Positions 9,244 to 19,386 of a stretch of 64,000 nucleotides of DNA are shown here, one piece after another; positions within the stretch are counted from its first letter, which is position 1; every line of letters starts with the position of its first letter. The notes under the pieces are model-generated. The model was not told the origin of the DNA. It did not search any database and worked only from the letters and a program-made list of their open reading frames with translations. The stretch is from Alphaproteobacteria bacterium (GTDB lineage Bacteria; Pseudomonadota; Alphaproteobacteria; Micropepsales; Micropepsaceae). Both the position numbers and the translations under genes were made by a program. The stretch is from the NCBI GenBank assembly GCA_015654635.1, contig JAATGP010000019.1:35232-99231 (forward strand). The letters run 5' to 3'.

Positions 9244-9438
9244 TCAGAAGTCGGAAATAATGCCTTTCTTTTCCCAATCGCCATAGCGGGTTGGCTCGGG
9301 CCCCAGCCGCCCGCCTTGCTCCGGCGGCAAAGCCGGTTTGGCGGCGGCCAGGCGGCGGCGCTCTTCGGCCTCCGCCAAGGCCCGCTCGCCCGCTTCCCGG
9401 ATTTTCGCTGCAATCTCGGCCTTGGGCGTATTTGCCAT
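9244..9438 (-). CDS. DUF1674 / SdhAF4-like small protein
   Basis: A 64-residue protein, easily missed by annotation. Its C-terminus reads GPEPTRYGDWEKKGIISDF, the DUF1674 signature shared with SDHAF4 (yeast Sdh8), the chaperone that binds flavinylated succinate dehydrogenase subunit A before complex II is assembled. The N-terminal half is a charged, alanine-rich helix (KIREAGERALAEAEERRR). It lies divergent from htpX with a 74-base gap and upstream of the Nfu gene. The SDH role is inferred from the mitochondrial homologue; no sdh genes are in the window. Confidence 0.87.
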   Translation of the reverse strand: MANTPKAEIAAKIREAGERALAEAEERRRLAAAKPALPPEQGGRLGPEPTRYGDWEKKGIISDF

Positions 9439-9512
9439 TTTGTTTCCGTGACTTGATTGGCGATAAACGAAGCTTACATCTGAAGCGCATTCTAGAACGT
9501 GGACCGTGAGCC

Positions 9513-10433
9513 GTGAATACTCTGCGTACCGGTATCCTGATGGCAGCCCTGTCAGGGCTGTTCATGGGCATAGGCTTTGTCTTGGGCGGCCCGACGGGAA
9601 TGGCGATCGCCTTCCTCTTTGCCGTTAGCACCAACGCCTTTGCCTATTGGAACTCCGACAAGGTGGTGTTGCGCATGTACGGGGCTCAGGAGGTCGATGA
9701 GACCACCGGCCCGCGGCTTTACCGGATTGTGCGCGATTTGAGCAAAGCGGCGGGGCTGCCCATGCCGCGTGTCTGCATCGTGGAGAATGACCAGCCCAAT
9801 GCCTTTGCCACCGGGCGCAATCCCGAACATGCCGCGGTCTGCGCCACCACGGGCTTGCTCGCCCGCCTCAATGACGAAGAACTGGCGGGCGTCCTTGCCC
9901 ATGAACTCGGCCATGTGAAGAACCGCGATACCCTGACCATGACCATCACGGCAACGATTGCGGGTGCGATCTCGATGCTGGCCAATTTCGCGCTGTTCTT
10001 CGGCAGCGGCGACCGCCGCAACAATCCGCTGGGTATTTTCGGCGTTCTGCTGATCTCCATCCTGGCCCCGATTGCCGCCATGCTGGTGCAAGCCACCATC
10101 AGCCGGACGCGCGAATTCGAGGCCGACAAGGCGGGCGCCGAAATCTCCCGCCATCCCTTGTGGCTCGCCTCGGCCCTGTCGCGCATTTCCCATTCGGCGG
10201 AGGTGACGCAGAATCCCGAGGCCGAGGCCAATCCGGCGACGGCGCATATGTTCATCATCAACCCGCTCTCGGGCGGTGGCATCTCGGGCCTTTTCTCCAG
10301 CCATCCGCCAACGGAAGAGCGCATCGCGCGGCTCAGAGCCATGGCAGCGGCCCGGGGCGAAGTCGAAGCCATCCCCACCCGTAAGCCGGGCCCCTGGGAC
10401 ACCAACCGGGTCGCCAAAGGCCCTTGGGGATGA
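9513..10433 (+). CDS. htpX: Membrane zinc metalloprotease HtpX
   Basis: Inner-membrane M48 protease that degrades damaged membrane proteins alongside FtsH. The 306-residue sequence has an N-terminal membrane hairpin (about 7-45), the zinc motif HELGH at 130-134 ([15 protein letters not shown]), further membrane segments around 148-195, and the third-ligand region [16 protein letters not shown]. The start is GTG at 9513. The divergent gap contains CTTGAT at 9452-9457 and CTTACA at 9473-9478, a weak resemblance to a heat-shock sigma-32 promoter. The stop overlaps the rsmB start (ATGA). Confidence 0.95.
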   Translation: MNTLRTGILMAALSGLFMGIGFVLGGPTGMAIAFLFAVSTNAFAYWNSDKVVLRMYGAQEVDETTGPRLYRIVRDLSKAAGLPMPRVCIVENDQPNAFATGRNPEHAAVCATTGLLARLNDEELAGVLAHELGHVKNRDTLTMTITATIAGAISMLANFALFFGSGDRRNNPLGIFGVLLISILAPIAAMLVQATISRTREFEADKAGAEISRHPLWLASALSRISHSAEVTQNPEAEANPATAHMFIINPLSGGGISGLFSSHPPTEERIARLRAMAAARGEVEAIPTRKPGPWDTNRVAKGPWG

Positions 10434-11719
10434 GCCAAAAAGGTCAGCCCCAAGGCACGGCGGCCCGCAGCGCCGCCCAAACCATTCTGTCCGAGGTTTT
10501 GCGCAAGCGCCGCCCGCTCGATGTGGCGCTGGCGGCAACCGCCGGTCTTGAGGCCCGCGATGCCGGGTTTGCTCGTGCCATCGCCAGCGAGACTTTGCGC
10601 CGCCTGGGCCAGCTGGAAGCCTTGATCCGCGAATTTGTGCCCAAGCCCCCGGCCCGCAACCGCGCCGGACCGGTGCCGGAAATTTTGCTCGCGGGTGCTT
10701 GCGAGCTGGTCTTCCTCGATGTGCCTGCGCATGCCGCGGTGGATGGCGCCAATCGCCTCGCGGGGGCCGACAAACAGGCCGTTCATTTCAAGCCGTTGAT
10801 CAATGCGGTGCTGCGGCGGGTCAGCCGTGAAGGCAAAGCCAAGGTCGAGGCGCAAGACGCTGCCATCCTCAACACCCCCGATTGGATGTTCGGGCGCTGG
10901 GTCGACGACTACGGCACCGAAATTGCGCGCGCGATTGCCGAGGCTCATCAAGGCGTGCCGCCGCTCGATCTGGTGCTGAAGAACGGTGGTACGGTCGAGG
11001 GCGCGGAGCCTTTCTTTGGCGCCGTGCACAGGTTCAAAGATCCGCAACGTGTCGATACCCTGCCGGGCTATGAGGATGGCCTGTGGTGGGTGCAGGACGC
11101 TGCCGCCACACTGCCAGTGCTGCTGCTCGGCGATGTGCGGGGCCAGACCGTGATCGATCTTTGCGCCGCGCCCGGCGGAAAAACCGCCCAGCTTGTGGCC
11201 GCAGGCGCCAAGGTGATCGCGCTGGAACGCGAATCCAGCCGCATGGAACAACTCAAGGAAAATCTGCTGCGCTTGAAATTGGAGGCCAAAACCATCGTCG
11301 GCGATGCCCGCGATTGGCGGCCTGAAACACCCGTGCCCTACGTGCTGTTGGATGCGCCGTGCAGCGCCACCGGCACCATTCGCCGCCATCCCGAGTTGCC
11401 CTGGAACAAGAGCGCCAGCGACGTGACGCTATCGGCGCAGCTTGCCGGCGAATTGCTCGATAGCGCTGCCGCGATGGTGGCGCCGGGCGGCACGCTGGTC
11501 TTTGCCACTTGCTCGCTGGAACGCGAAGAAGGCCGCGAACAGATCGACGCCTTCCTGCAGCGCAACCACGATTTTACGCGCAAAGCCGTCCTGCCCGCGG
11601 AGATCTTCGGCATGGCGGAACTGATCGATGCCGGCGATCTGCGCACGTTGCCCTGCCACCTTAAAGATAGAGGCGGTATGGACGGGTTCTATGCGGCGCG
11701 ATTGGTGAAACGCAGGTAG
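10430..11719 (+). CDS. rsmB: 16S rRNA (cytosine967-C5)-methyltransferase
   Basis: SAM-dependent RNA m5C methyltransferase of 429 residues. An N-terminal NusB-like RNA-binding domain (about 10-135) precedes the Rossmann catalytic domain. Motif I is [14 protein letters not shown] (about 242-255). Motif IV is [20 protein letters not shown] with C311, and motif VI is [11 protein letters not shown] with the catalytic nucleophile C361. The start is ATG at 10430, overlapping the htpX stop by four bases. The order htpX-rsmB with DUF1674 divergent is common in alphaproteobacteria. Confidence 0.94.
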   Translation: MSQKGQPQGTAARSAAQTILSEVLRKRRPLDVALAATAGLEARDAGFARAIASETLRRLGQLEALIREFVPKPPARNRAGPVPEILLAGACELVFLDVPAHAAVDGANRLAGADKQAVHFKPLINAVLRRVSREGKAKVEAQDAAILNTPDWMFGRWVDDYGTEIARAIAEAHQGVPPLDLVLKNGGTVEGAEPFFGAVHRFKDPQRVDTLPGYEDGLWWVQDAAATLPVLLLGDVRGQTVIDLCAAPGGKTAQLVAAGAKVIALERESSRMEQLKENLLRLKLEAKTIVGDARDWRPETPVPYVLLDAPCSATGTIRRHPELPWNKSASDVTLSAQLAGELLDSAAAMVAPGGTLVFATCSLEREEGREQIDAFLQRNHDFTRKAVLPAEIFGMAELIDAGDLRTLPCHLKDRGGMDGFYAARLVKRR

Positions 11720-11724
11720 AGTGC

Positions 11725-13770
11725 TTAAAGCCGTCCCAGTGCGTAAGCCACAATGAGATAAATCTTGCCGGTATCGGCGGACAGGATAGTGGAGGCCAGC
11801 AGCCCGCCGCCGCCATCGCCTTCTTTGGCCCGCGCCAGCAAGGCTTCAAATTCCTGCATGTAAGCATTGGCGGAATCGCGGAAGCGGGCATTCTCGCGAT
11901 ACAGCGTGGTGATGCGATGCACCATGCCATCATCGATGGTGAGCGCCAGCTTGCGGGCGAACACGGCGCGATCCCCGGCGAGATAACGCCGCCATTCTTC
12001 TTCATGCGGCTCAGTAGATGAGGAAATGGCATCCAGATCGATGGCCAGATCATTCAGCGCTGCCTGTAAAGCACCGAGCGCAGCAGCGGTTGCGGGGCGC
12101 AGGTCCTTCGGCCGCGCCGGAGAATCGCGGTCCTCACCCGTGGCGGCGGCGAGCAAGGCCGACATCTGCCAAGCCTTGCCCTCGTCTTCCGGTTTCTTTT
12201 TGTTGCGCGCGGTCAGCTTGCGCGCCAAGCCGCGCAAGCCTTCATCGGCAGGCTCCACCGGCTCTTCGCTGCGCACCTCGCGCGGTGTAGGCCGGGAGGT
12301 GGTGCGGGCGTGGATGGTGGAAAGCGTGCGGGCCGAGAGGTCGAGAATTTCTTCGGTTTCGCTGCGCACCATCTGGCGCACGCGCTGCGCCTCTTGCTGG
12401 GCGACGGCGGGCAGTTTGAGCAGATGATGCTCGACCTCTTCCACCGCTTTGGCGAGCGCCGTGCGAATGTCGGCGGTTTCCGCCGAAAGTTCGCCCGCGG
12501 TGCGCAGCAGCTTTTCGCATTCCACCATCGCTTCGCCCACCAGCGCCTTGGCATCGGCCTTGGCCTGGCCCGCGGTCTCTCCGATCAGCGTCTGGGCGCC
12601 GATCCCCGCTTCCTGCAAGACGGTAATCAGGTGGGTGATGGTGGCGCTGGCCGAAGCCCCGATATCTTTCAGACGGTCCGCTTCCTTGCCAAAGCTCTGA
12701 GTGAGTTGGCCGGTGCGGGTGGCGGCATTGGCCATGATCAATTCAAAGCTGCGCTCGGCATCGACCGTCATGCTTTCAAATTTCTTGGATTCGGTGGCAA
12801 AGCCCGAGATGGTCTGATCCAGCGTCGTGCGCTGGTTGGAAAGGGCATTTTCAAAGCTGGTCGAATCTTCCTTCAGGCGCTGCATCAACTCGTTCATCGC
12901 GGCGCGATGGCGTTCCTGACGGCCCAGGACGAATTCGGCCCGTGCCATGGCGGCATCGGCCACCGATTCGATGCGCTTGGCCTGCTTGTCGAGTTCCACG
13001 GCTGCGGCATGGGGGGCATCGGCGGCTGTGGTCGCGGCTTGGCGGAAATTGGCGGCCTGGCCTTCCAGTGTCTGGCCGGCCGATTTCAGTGTGCCTTCTG
13101 CAGCTTCGATCATCGATTTGAGCTGGGCGGTGCGCCCGGCCACGGTTTCCCCGGCCCTTGTAGCGGCGTCGGCGAGGTTCACGGCCACGCTTTCCAGACG
13201 CTCGCGCTCCTGGGTGAGGCGGGCGGCGATGGCTTCACCACGGACATCGACCCGGGCGCCAGCCTCGTCGAGCGCGGAAATCTGGCTTTCGAGCACGCTT
13301 TCCAAGGCCCGAAGGCGGGTAAAGGCGCCATCCAGCCCGGCATTCAAGGCGTCCAGCTCGCGGCGGACGGCCCGGCCCAGCCTTGCGGCAGTGCGCGAAG
13401 CGGTCTCATCGGCGGAAAAAAGCCGGTCCGTGGCGTCAACCAAAGCATCGGCGGAGCGCGACATCGCCTGCCCGCGGCTGAGCGACCAGGCGCCGATAAG
13501 AAACAGCAACGGCGGGACCAAGGTCACGGCGGTCCAGATCGCCCCGGTGGGCACATCGAGGCCGGAAAAATGGCTCGCCGCCAGAATGCCCCAGAAATAG
13601 CCGACCGCGCCGCCCATCCACAGCGTCGCCAGGATGACAGCGGCGATGAACCCTGCCATCTGACCGAAGCGGGGGCCATTGTCGGCCCGCGGGCGTGGCC
13701 GCGGCGCCTCGGTGTCGGCGCCTTCGGCAGGGGAAAGCAAAGTCGGCATATTGCTGGACGGAGTGGCCAT
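11725..13770 (-). CDS. Large coiled-coil membrane protein, TipN-like
   Basis: A 681-residue protein with two close membrane segments near the N-terminus (about 38-62 and 78-98). A long alanine- and glutamate-rich coiled-coil region follows (about 105-470), a proline/charged linker (about 470-540), and a conserved-looking C-terminal domain that ends GKIYLIVAYALGRL. The layout of two N-terminal membrane helices plus a long cytoplasmic coiled coil is that of TipN, the Caulobacter new-pole marker, though TipN is longer. I infer a polarity or cell-cycle scaffold role; similarity could not be tested. It converges on rsmB with a five-base gap and is divergent from the NnrU-like gene. Confidence 0.7.
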   Translation of the reverse strand: MATPSSNMPTLLSPAEGADTEAPRPRPRADNGPRFGQMAGFIAAVILATLWMGGAVGYFWGILAASHFSGLDVPTGAIWTAVTLVPPLLFLIGAWSLSRGQAMSRSADALVDATDRLFSADETASRTAARLGRAVRRELDALNAGLDGAFTRLRALESVLESQISALDEAGARVDVRGEAIAARLTQERERLESVAVNLADAATRAGETVAGRTAQLKSMIEAAEGTLKSAGQTLEGQAANFRQAATTAADAPHAAAVELDKQAKRIESVADAAMARAEFVLGRQERHRAAMNELMQRLKEDSTSFENALSNQRTTLDQTISGFATESKKFESMTVDAERSFELIMANAATRTGQLTQSFGKEADRLKDIGASASATITHLITVLQEAGIGAQTLIGETAGQAKADAKALVGEAMVECEKLLRTAGELSAETADIRTALAKAVEEVEHHLLKLPAVAQQEAQRVRQMVRSETEEILDLSARTLSTIHARTTSRPTPREVRSEEPVEPADEGLRGLARKLTARNKKKPEDEGKAWQMSALLAAATGEDRDSPARPKDLRPATAAALGALQAALNDLAIDLDAISSSTEPHEEEWRRYLAGDRAVFARKLALTIDDGMVHRITTLYRENARFRDSANAYMQEFEALLARAKEGDGGGGLLASTILSADTGKIYLIVAYALGRL

Positions 13771-13869
13771 AACGTCCTCTTGTCGGGGAGCCCCAGGAGT
13801 TTAACCATGCCGCCACGGGAGCGCCATCCGGTTTTCCTCGGTAAATGACGCGCAGAGGGGAAGAGCACA

Positions 13870-14565
13870 ATGATCACATTGCTGGCAGCCGCCGCGTTGT
13901 TCTTAGGGATTCATCTTGTGATCTCCGGCACGCGGCTGCGCGATGTCCTTACCCGAGCGATCGGCGAAAAACCCTATACCGGGTTCTTTGCTCTGGCTTC
14001 CCTAGGGGCCATCGTTTGGCTCTGCATGGCCTTCAACAAAGCCGGCGTTTCGCCCGCGAACACGGTTCTCTTCGATGCCGGTCAGGGTTTTCGCGCCCTC
14101 GGTATTCCGGTGATGGCTTTGGCCTTCGCCTTGATCATACCCGGCGTCACCCGTGGCAATCCCGCTTCCGCGGGGCAAGAGAAGGCCACCGTAAACGGTG
14201 TTCTGCGCATTACCCGCCATCCCTTTTTGTGGGGCGCGATGCTGTGGTCGGGCTTTCACCTCATCGCCACGGGGACACTCTCCGCCACGATTTTCTTCGC
14301 CACCTTTTTCCTTGTTGCCAGCCTGGGCACGCGGGCCATCGATGGCAAGGTCAGGCGCAAGCGGCCGGACGATTGGGCGATGATCTCGGCCTCGACCTCC
14401 AACATTCCCTTCGCGGCGATCCTGACAGGTAAAAACCACTTCGCGGCGCGCGAGTATTTCGACTGGCGTTTCGGTGCGGCGCTGGTGCTGTTTGCCGGCT
14501 TCCTCTGGTTCCATGGCAGCATTTTCGGGGTGCCAGCCTTTCCGCCCGCATGGCTGGCGCGTTAA
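13870..14565 (+). CDS. NnrU-family membrane protein
   Basis: Integral membrane protein of 231 residues belonging to the NnrU family, related to the isoprenylcysteine methyltransferase-like (MeMT) fold. It shows four to six hydrophobic segments and the motif GVLRITRHPFLWGAMLW, whose RHP(F/M) core is characteristic. NnrU was named from a denitrification cluster, but most members lie away from such genes, as here, and the biochemical function is unknown. It starts divergently from the TipN-like gene. Confidence 0.85.
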   Translation: MITLLAAAALFLGIHLVISGTRLRDVLTRAIGEKPYTGFFALASLGAIVWLCMAFNKAGVSPANTVLFDAGQGFRALGIPVMALAFALIIPGVTRGNPASAGQEKATVNGVLRITRHPFLWGAMLWSGFHLIATGTLSATIFFATFFLVASLGTRAIDGKVRRKRPDDWAMISASTSNIPFAAILTGKNHFAAREYFDWRFGAALVLFAGFLWFHGSIFGVPAFPPAWLAR

Positions 14566-14618
14566 CGCCGCTTTGAGGCCTGGAGGCTATCCTCGCCGCT
14601 GCAAGCGGGGAATGTGCC

Positions 14619-14960
14619 ATGCGTCCAACGGTCGATCTTGTGCATCTGTCGCGCTACACCGGCGGTGATGAAGCGCTCAATGCGGAAGTCTTGACGCTGT
14701 TTGACAACCAGACCAGCGAGCTGGTCGGGCGCTTGCGGGATGTTCTTGAAGCACGCGATACCAAGGCCTGGAGGGAAATCACGCATACGCTGAAGGGTGC
14801 CGCACGCGGGATCGGCGCCTTCGGTTTTGGCGATGCCGCCGCCGCCGCCGAGCCGATCGATCCGGTACAGGATCGCGCCAGCGCTTTGCTCGCCATCCAG
14901 ACGCTTACAGCGGGCGCCAGCGATGTGCAGGCTTTCATCCAGAAGTATTTGAAGCGCTAA
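14619..14960 (+). CDS. Stand-alone Hpt phosphotransfer protein
   Basis: Histidine phosphotransfer protein of 113 residues made of a single four-helix Hpt domain. The phospho-accepting histidine is H56 in REITHTLKGAARGIGAF, with the usual HxLKG context. It probably relays phosphate between a hybrid kinase and a response regulator; the hybrid kinase at 22362-24581 in this window is a possible but unproven partner. The 3' end overlaps the convergent chorismate mutase gene by 26 bases. Confidence 0.86.
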   Translation: MRPTVDLVHLSRYTGGDEALNAEVLTLFDNQTSELVGRLRDVLEARDTKAWREITHTLKGAARGIGAFGFGDAAAAAEPIDPVQDRASALLAIQTLTAGASDVQAFIQKYLKR

Positions 14961-15222
14961 GAACGTCATAGCGCTCCATCTCGAGCGCGATGGAGCGCTC
15001 CATCAGCTCGCGCCAGACGGCCCGGGCGATGTCCGTGCTGAGACCGGCCTGTTTCGCCGCGATGGTCACCTTTGTCAGCACATCTTCTATGCGGGCTTCG
15101 TCGCGGATCTCATGCCGATAGGCTTTGATTTCTGCCGCCCGTTCGATATAGCGCTGGCGTTGGGAAAGGAGTTCCACCAGGTTTTGATCCAGCCGATCGA
15201 TCTCCACACGCAGCTCTGCCAT
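14935..15222 (-). CDS. Chorismate mutase, AroQ class
   Basis: Small all-helical chorismate mutase (type II) that turns chorismate into prephenate for phenylalanine and tyrosine synthesis. From ATG at 15222 it has 95 residues and opens with MAELRVEIDRLDQNLVELLSQR, the typical first helix. The later RRQ/KAYRHEIRDEAR-type stretch and AVWRELMERSIALE follow the fold. The frame is open to a GTG at 15267, but family members usually start near the chosen ATG. It overlaps the convergent Hpt gene at the 3' end. Confidence 0.88.
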   Translation of the reverse strand: MAELRVEIDRLDQNLVELLSQRQRYIERAAEIKAYRHEIRDEARIEDVLTKVTIAAKQAGLSTDIARAVWRELMERSIALEMERYDVLSASNTSG

Positions 15223-15429
15223 GTTAAGGCATTGCTCTGCCGATCTAATTTCCAACTGCCGCCTCACTTAAGCCCGCGACATTCTGTGCCATGGGCGGGC
15301 GCTGGAGGCAATATGAGGATCAGATATGGCCAATCTCGATTTTTAGGACAATTCCAATTGGCGTGGGACTTCTTTTTACATATAAGAGCGGTCGTTTCTT
15401 CCAAACCACAGGTGGCGATAGTAGATTAG

Positions 15430-16467
<1,038 letters not shown>

Positions 16468-16475
16468 AGGAATGC

Positions 16476-16787
16476 ATGATGAAAATTTTCGCCACAGACC
16501 GTGACGGCAAGGAAATTGAGATCGAGGGCCGCGACGGCTGGACGATCATGGAAATGCTGCGCGAGGCAGGTCTGCCCATCACCGCCGAATGCGGGGGCGC
16601 CTGCGCTTGCGCCACCTGTCATGTCTATATCGATCCGGAATGGGTGGCCAAGCTGAACCCGGCCACCGATATGGAAGTTGATATGCTCGATATGGCGCTG
16701 GCCGTGCAGCCCAATTCGCGCCTCTCCTGCCAGCTCACCTGCTCGGAAGAACTGGATGGCCTTAAGGTAACGCTGGCGCCGGAATAG
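16476..16787 (+). CDS. 2Fe-2S ferredoxin, adrenodoxin type
   Basis: Electron carrier of 103 residues with the adrenodoxin-type cysteine pattern: C39, C45, C48 (ECGGACACATCHVYI) and C85 (SRLSCQLTC). The acidic helix 2 (NPATDMEVDMLDMAL) that contacts reductases and client proteins is present. Such ferredoxins serve Fe-S cluster assembly and P450-type or heme-A chemistry in alphaproteobacteria. Coupled with the reductase gene just upstream; a hairpin terminator follows at 16816. Confidence 0.94.
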   Translation: MMKIFATDRDGKEIEIEGRDGWTIMEMLREAGLPITAECGGACACATCHVYIDPEWVAKLNPATDMEVDMLDMALAVQPNSRLSCQLTCSEELDGLKVTLAPE

Positions 16788-16815
16788 AGATGCCCGCCAA
16801 GACCCGACTTTGCGG

Positions 16816-16845
16816 ACAGGGGCCTTCGGGGCCCTGTTTCGTTTG
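16816..16845 (+). terminator. Intrinsic terminator after the ferredoxin gene
   Basis: ACAGGG at 16816-16821 pairs with CCCTGT at 16832-16837 around a CC-TTCG-GG tip with one internal G-G mismatch, followed by a T-rich run TTCGTTT. It sits 29 bases after the ferredoxin stop and separates that operon from the DUF2975-XRE pair. Confidence 0.72.
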
Positions 16846-16864
16846 CGGGCTGCGACAAAACATA

Positions 16865-16882
16865 ACAGTAATTAATTACTGT
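16865..16882. promoter_or_regulatory. Perfect 18-bp palindrome upstream of the DUF2975-XRE pair
   Basis: ACAGTAATTAATTACTGT is its own reverse complement and lies in an unusually AT-rich island (16859-16911) in an otherwise GC-rich region, 58 bases before the DUF2975 start. It has the size and symmetry of an operator for a dimeric helix-turn-helix protein; the XRE protein encoded at 17480-17695 is the obvious candidate for autoregulation. Confidence 0.6.
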
Positions 16883-16940
16883 ATTGCGATAATTTTTTAT
16901 TGTGACATTATGACGGCCTTCCTGACACGGAGGTCCCGTC

Positions 16941-17480
16941 ATGCCGATATCAACCAAACTTCGCAACGCAAGCACCGTCATGGCGTGGCTTTCGCTGAGC
17001 GGTGCCGTGATCCTGGCGGTCGCGGTGCCGCTCGCTTTTTTGGTTCCCAACCCGATGATCACGTTGTTCCCCGGCGCCAGATTTGGCGTCATGGTTGAAA
17101 ACGTCACCGCTGCCACGCCATTCGCCTGGCGTATCACTGCCTTAGCGGTTGCCGCGCTACCGGTCGGGCTTTTGCTTTTTGCCTTGGTAAAGCTGTTTCG
17201 CCTGTTCCGTTTTTATGCGGCTGGAAAGGTGTTCGCGGCCAAAGCGGTCCTGTGCTTGAAACAGATCAGCACAGCGCTGTTCTGGCTGGTTCCGCTCCGC
17301 GTGCTGGCCGATGGCGGCAGTCAATACCTGCTGCATCTGCCGCTGCATCAGAACTGGGTCAGCTTCAAAGTCGATATGCCGATGTGGGGGCTGTTGTTCC
17401 TGGCGGGTGTGGCGCTGGTGATCAGCCATGTGATGGCCGAAGCCCAGAAAATTGCCGACGAAAACGCGAAGTTCATCTGA
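16941..17480 (+). CDS. DUF2975 membrane protein
   Basis: Membrane protein of 179 residues with four hydrophobic segments (about 12-36, 62-86, 110-128 and 148-166), matching the DUF2975 family. The function is unknown. Members are regularly paired with a small YozG-like XRE regulator, as here: the stop TGA shares its last base with the ATG of the regulator. A clear GGAGG (16929-16933) lies seven bases before the ATG. The pair resembles other small membrane-protein/XRE cassettes in which the membrane protein may modulate the regulator, but that is inference. Confidence 0.85.
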   Translation: MPISTKLRNASTVMAWLSLSGAVILAVAVPLAFLVPNPMITLFPGARFGVMVENVTAATPFAWRITALAVAALPVGLLLFALVKLFRLFRFYAAGKVFAAKAVLCLKQISTALFWLVPLRVLADGGSQYLLHLPLHQNWVSFKVDMPMWGLLFLAGVALVISHVMAEAQKIADENAKFI

Positions 17481-17695
17481 TGCCCATTATCGTCGCCCTC
17501 GATGTCATGCTGGCCAAGCGCAAGATGCGGTCCAAGGAGCTGGCCGAAAGTGTCGGCATCACGGAAGCCAATCTTTCCCTGCTCAAATCCGGCAAGGTCA
17601 AGGGCGTGCGCTTCGATACCTTGAGCGCCATCTGTGAGTCCTTGGACTGCCAGCCCGGCGATCTGTTGGAATTCCGCAAGGATGCCGCGGAGTAG
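17480..17695 (+). CDS. Small XRE-family regulator (YozG/Cro-like)
   Basis: A 71-residue helix-turn-helix protein starting at ATG 17480, one base overlapping the DUF2975 stop. The sequence ALDVMLAKRKMRSKELAESV then GITEANLSLLKSGKVKGVRF and CQPGDLLEFR matches the HTH_26/YozG family that accompanies DUF2975 proteins. It probably binds the palindrome at 16865-16882 and controls its own cassette. The frame is open much further upstream through the DUF2975 gene, but nothing supports a longer product. Confidence 0.88.
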   Translation: MPIIVALDVMLAKRKMRSKELAESVGITEANLSLLKSGKVKGVRFDTLSAICESLDCQPGDLLEFRKDAAE

Positions 17696-17796
17696 GCGCC
17701 ACACCGCGTGCAAGCGTTGGTTAGGCACGCTATGCTTGCGCTGGGTGCGGGCGTGGGGGTGACTGTGGGAAATGATCGCAAGGGACCGTCGCGGCG

Positions 17797-19311
17797 ATGA
17801 CGGTTTCCCATATCTACACCGTCGCCTTCCAAGGCATTGAAGCCCAGCCCGTCGATGTGCAGGTGCATATTTCCGATTCCGGCAACGGCCAGCTCACTCT
17901 GGTGGGCCTTGCCGACAAGGCCGTGGCCGAAAGCAAGGAGCGGGTGCGCGTGGCCCTTTCGGCCATTGGCCTTGCCATGCCGTGGAAGCGGGTGACGGTC
18001 AATCTTGCCCCTGCCGACCTGCCCAAAGAAGGCAGCCATTACGATCTTCCCATCGCTCTTGGCCTCCTCGCCGCCATGGGGGTGCTGCCCGCCAGCGAAA
18101 TGGAACGCTATGTGGCGCTGGGCGAACTGTCGCTCGACGCACAAGTCATTCCGGTCGCGGGCGTCTTGCCCGCGGCACTCGCCGCCTCGTCGCAGCAGCG
18201 CGGCCTGATCTGTCCGGCGGCTTGCGGCGCCGAGGCGGCCTGGGCAGGCGATATCGACATCATTGCGGCACCCTCCCTGATCGCTCTCGTCAATCACATG
18301 CGCGGCGCCCAAGTGTTGAATCGCCCCACCGCCAAACTTGCCGCTGACACCCTCTCCATCCCCGACCTCAAAGACGTGAAGGGCCAGGAGACGGCCAAAC
18401 GCGCCCTCGAGATTGCCGCCGCCGGAGGCCACAACATGCTGATGATCGGCCCGCCGGGCTCGGGCAAATCGATGCTGGCGCAGCGCCTGCCCGGCCTCCT
18501 GCCGCCGCTCGACGCCCGCGAGGCCCTGGAAATCTCGATGGTGCAGTCATTGGCGGGTGAACTTCCCGGCGGCACGATTTCGCGGCGGCGCCCCTTTCGC
18601 AATCCGCATCATTCGGCCTCGATGGCGGCGCTCGTCGGTGGCGGTTTGAAGGTCAAACCCGGCGAGGTTTCGCTTGCCCATCTGGGGGTCTTGTTTCTCG
18701 ACGAGTTGCCAGAGTTTCAGCGCGCCGTGCTGGATTCCCTGCGCCAGCCGATTGAGAGCGGCGAGGCCATCGTGGCCCGTGCCAATGCGCATGTGCGTTA
18801 TCCGGCGCGCTTCCAATTGGTGGCGGCAATGAACCCCTGCCGCTGCGGCTATTTGAGTGACCCGGCGCGCAGCTGTGGCCGTGCCCCCAAATGCGCCCAG
18901 GATTATCAGGCCAAAATCTCCGGACCGCTGATGGACCGCATCGATATCCATGTCGATGTGCCCGCGGTGTCGGCAGCGGATCTAAGCCTGCCGCCGCCTG
19001 CCGAGGGCAGCGCCCAAGTGGCCGCGAGGGTGGAGGCCGCGCGTCAAATCCAACGCGCCCGCTATCAAGCGGCGGGGCTCAGGAGCAATGCGGAAGCCGA
19101 GGGCCAGCTTTTGGATGAGATGGCAACCCCCGACGCGCCAGGCGCCCAGCTTTTGGCCCAAGCCGCCGAGACCATGCGGCTGACCGCCCGCGGCTATCAC
19201 CGTGTCATGCGCGTCGCCCGCACCATCGCCGATCTAGAGGCCAGCGCGGACGTGCGCCGCCCGCATATCGCCGAGGCTTTGTCGTTCCGCCGGCTGAGCC
19301 TGTTGTCTTAG
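17797..19311 (+). CDS. comM: YifB/ComM-family AAA+ ATPase (Mg-chelatase-like)
   Basis: Hexameric helicase of 504 residues that promotes branch migration during integration of incoming DNA in naturally transformable bacteria, and is widespread in non-competent ones. It has an N-terminal ChlI domain (SHIYTVAFQGIEAQPVDVQV, VGLADKAVAESKERV), the P-loop GPPGSGKSML near residue 214, Walker B FLDELPEF, a zinc-finger-like NPCRCGYLSDPARSC, and a C-terminal Mg_chelatase_C region (ARGYHRVMRVARTIADL). The length is normal. It converges on pstB with no clear terminator in the 75-base gap. Confidence 0.94.
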   Translation: MTVSHIYTVAFQGIEAQPVDVQVHISDSGNGQLTLVGLADKAVAESKERVRVALSAIGLAMPWKRVTVNLAPADLPKEGSHYDLPIALGLLAAMGVLPASEMERYVALGELSLDAQVIPVAGVLPAALAASSQQRGLICPAACGAEAAWAGDIDIIAAPSLIALVNHMRGAQVLNRPTAKLAADTLSIPDLKDVKGQETAKRALEIAAAGGHNMLMIGPPGSGKSMLAQRLPGLLPPLDAREALEISMVQSLAGELPGGTISRRRPFRNPHHSASMAALVGGGLKVKPGEVSLAHLGVLFLDELPEFQRAVLDSLRQPIESGEAIVARANAHVRYPARFQLVAAMNPCRCGYLSDPARSCGRAPKCAQDYQAKISGPLMDRIDIHVDVPAVSAADLSLPPPAEGSAQVAARVEAARQIQRARYQAAGLRSNAEAEGQLLDEMATPDAPGAQLLAQAAETMRLTARGYHRVMRVARTIADLEASADVRRPHIAEALSFRRLSLLS

Positions 19312-19386
19312 GCCCTGCGGTGCGAGACGACGCCTGTGGGCTTTCCCAATAGAAATGATGATTACCATCTGAAATGGTGCCGCGAA

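Noticed and set aside
9719..11389. A 556-codon open frame on the minus strand opposite htpX and rsmB
   Set aside because: It mirrors two well-recognised genes, has no family-like motifs, and is a by-product of high-GC codon use.
12310..13848. A 512-codon open frame on the plus strand opposite the coiled-coil protein gene
   Set aside because: Composition is that of an antisense shadow (glycine, histidine, arginine rich) with no recognisable domain.
17696..17796. Inverted GCGTGC/GCACGC as a terminator after the XRE gene
   Set aside because: The stem is short with a long loop and there is no T tract.
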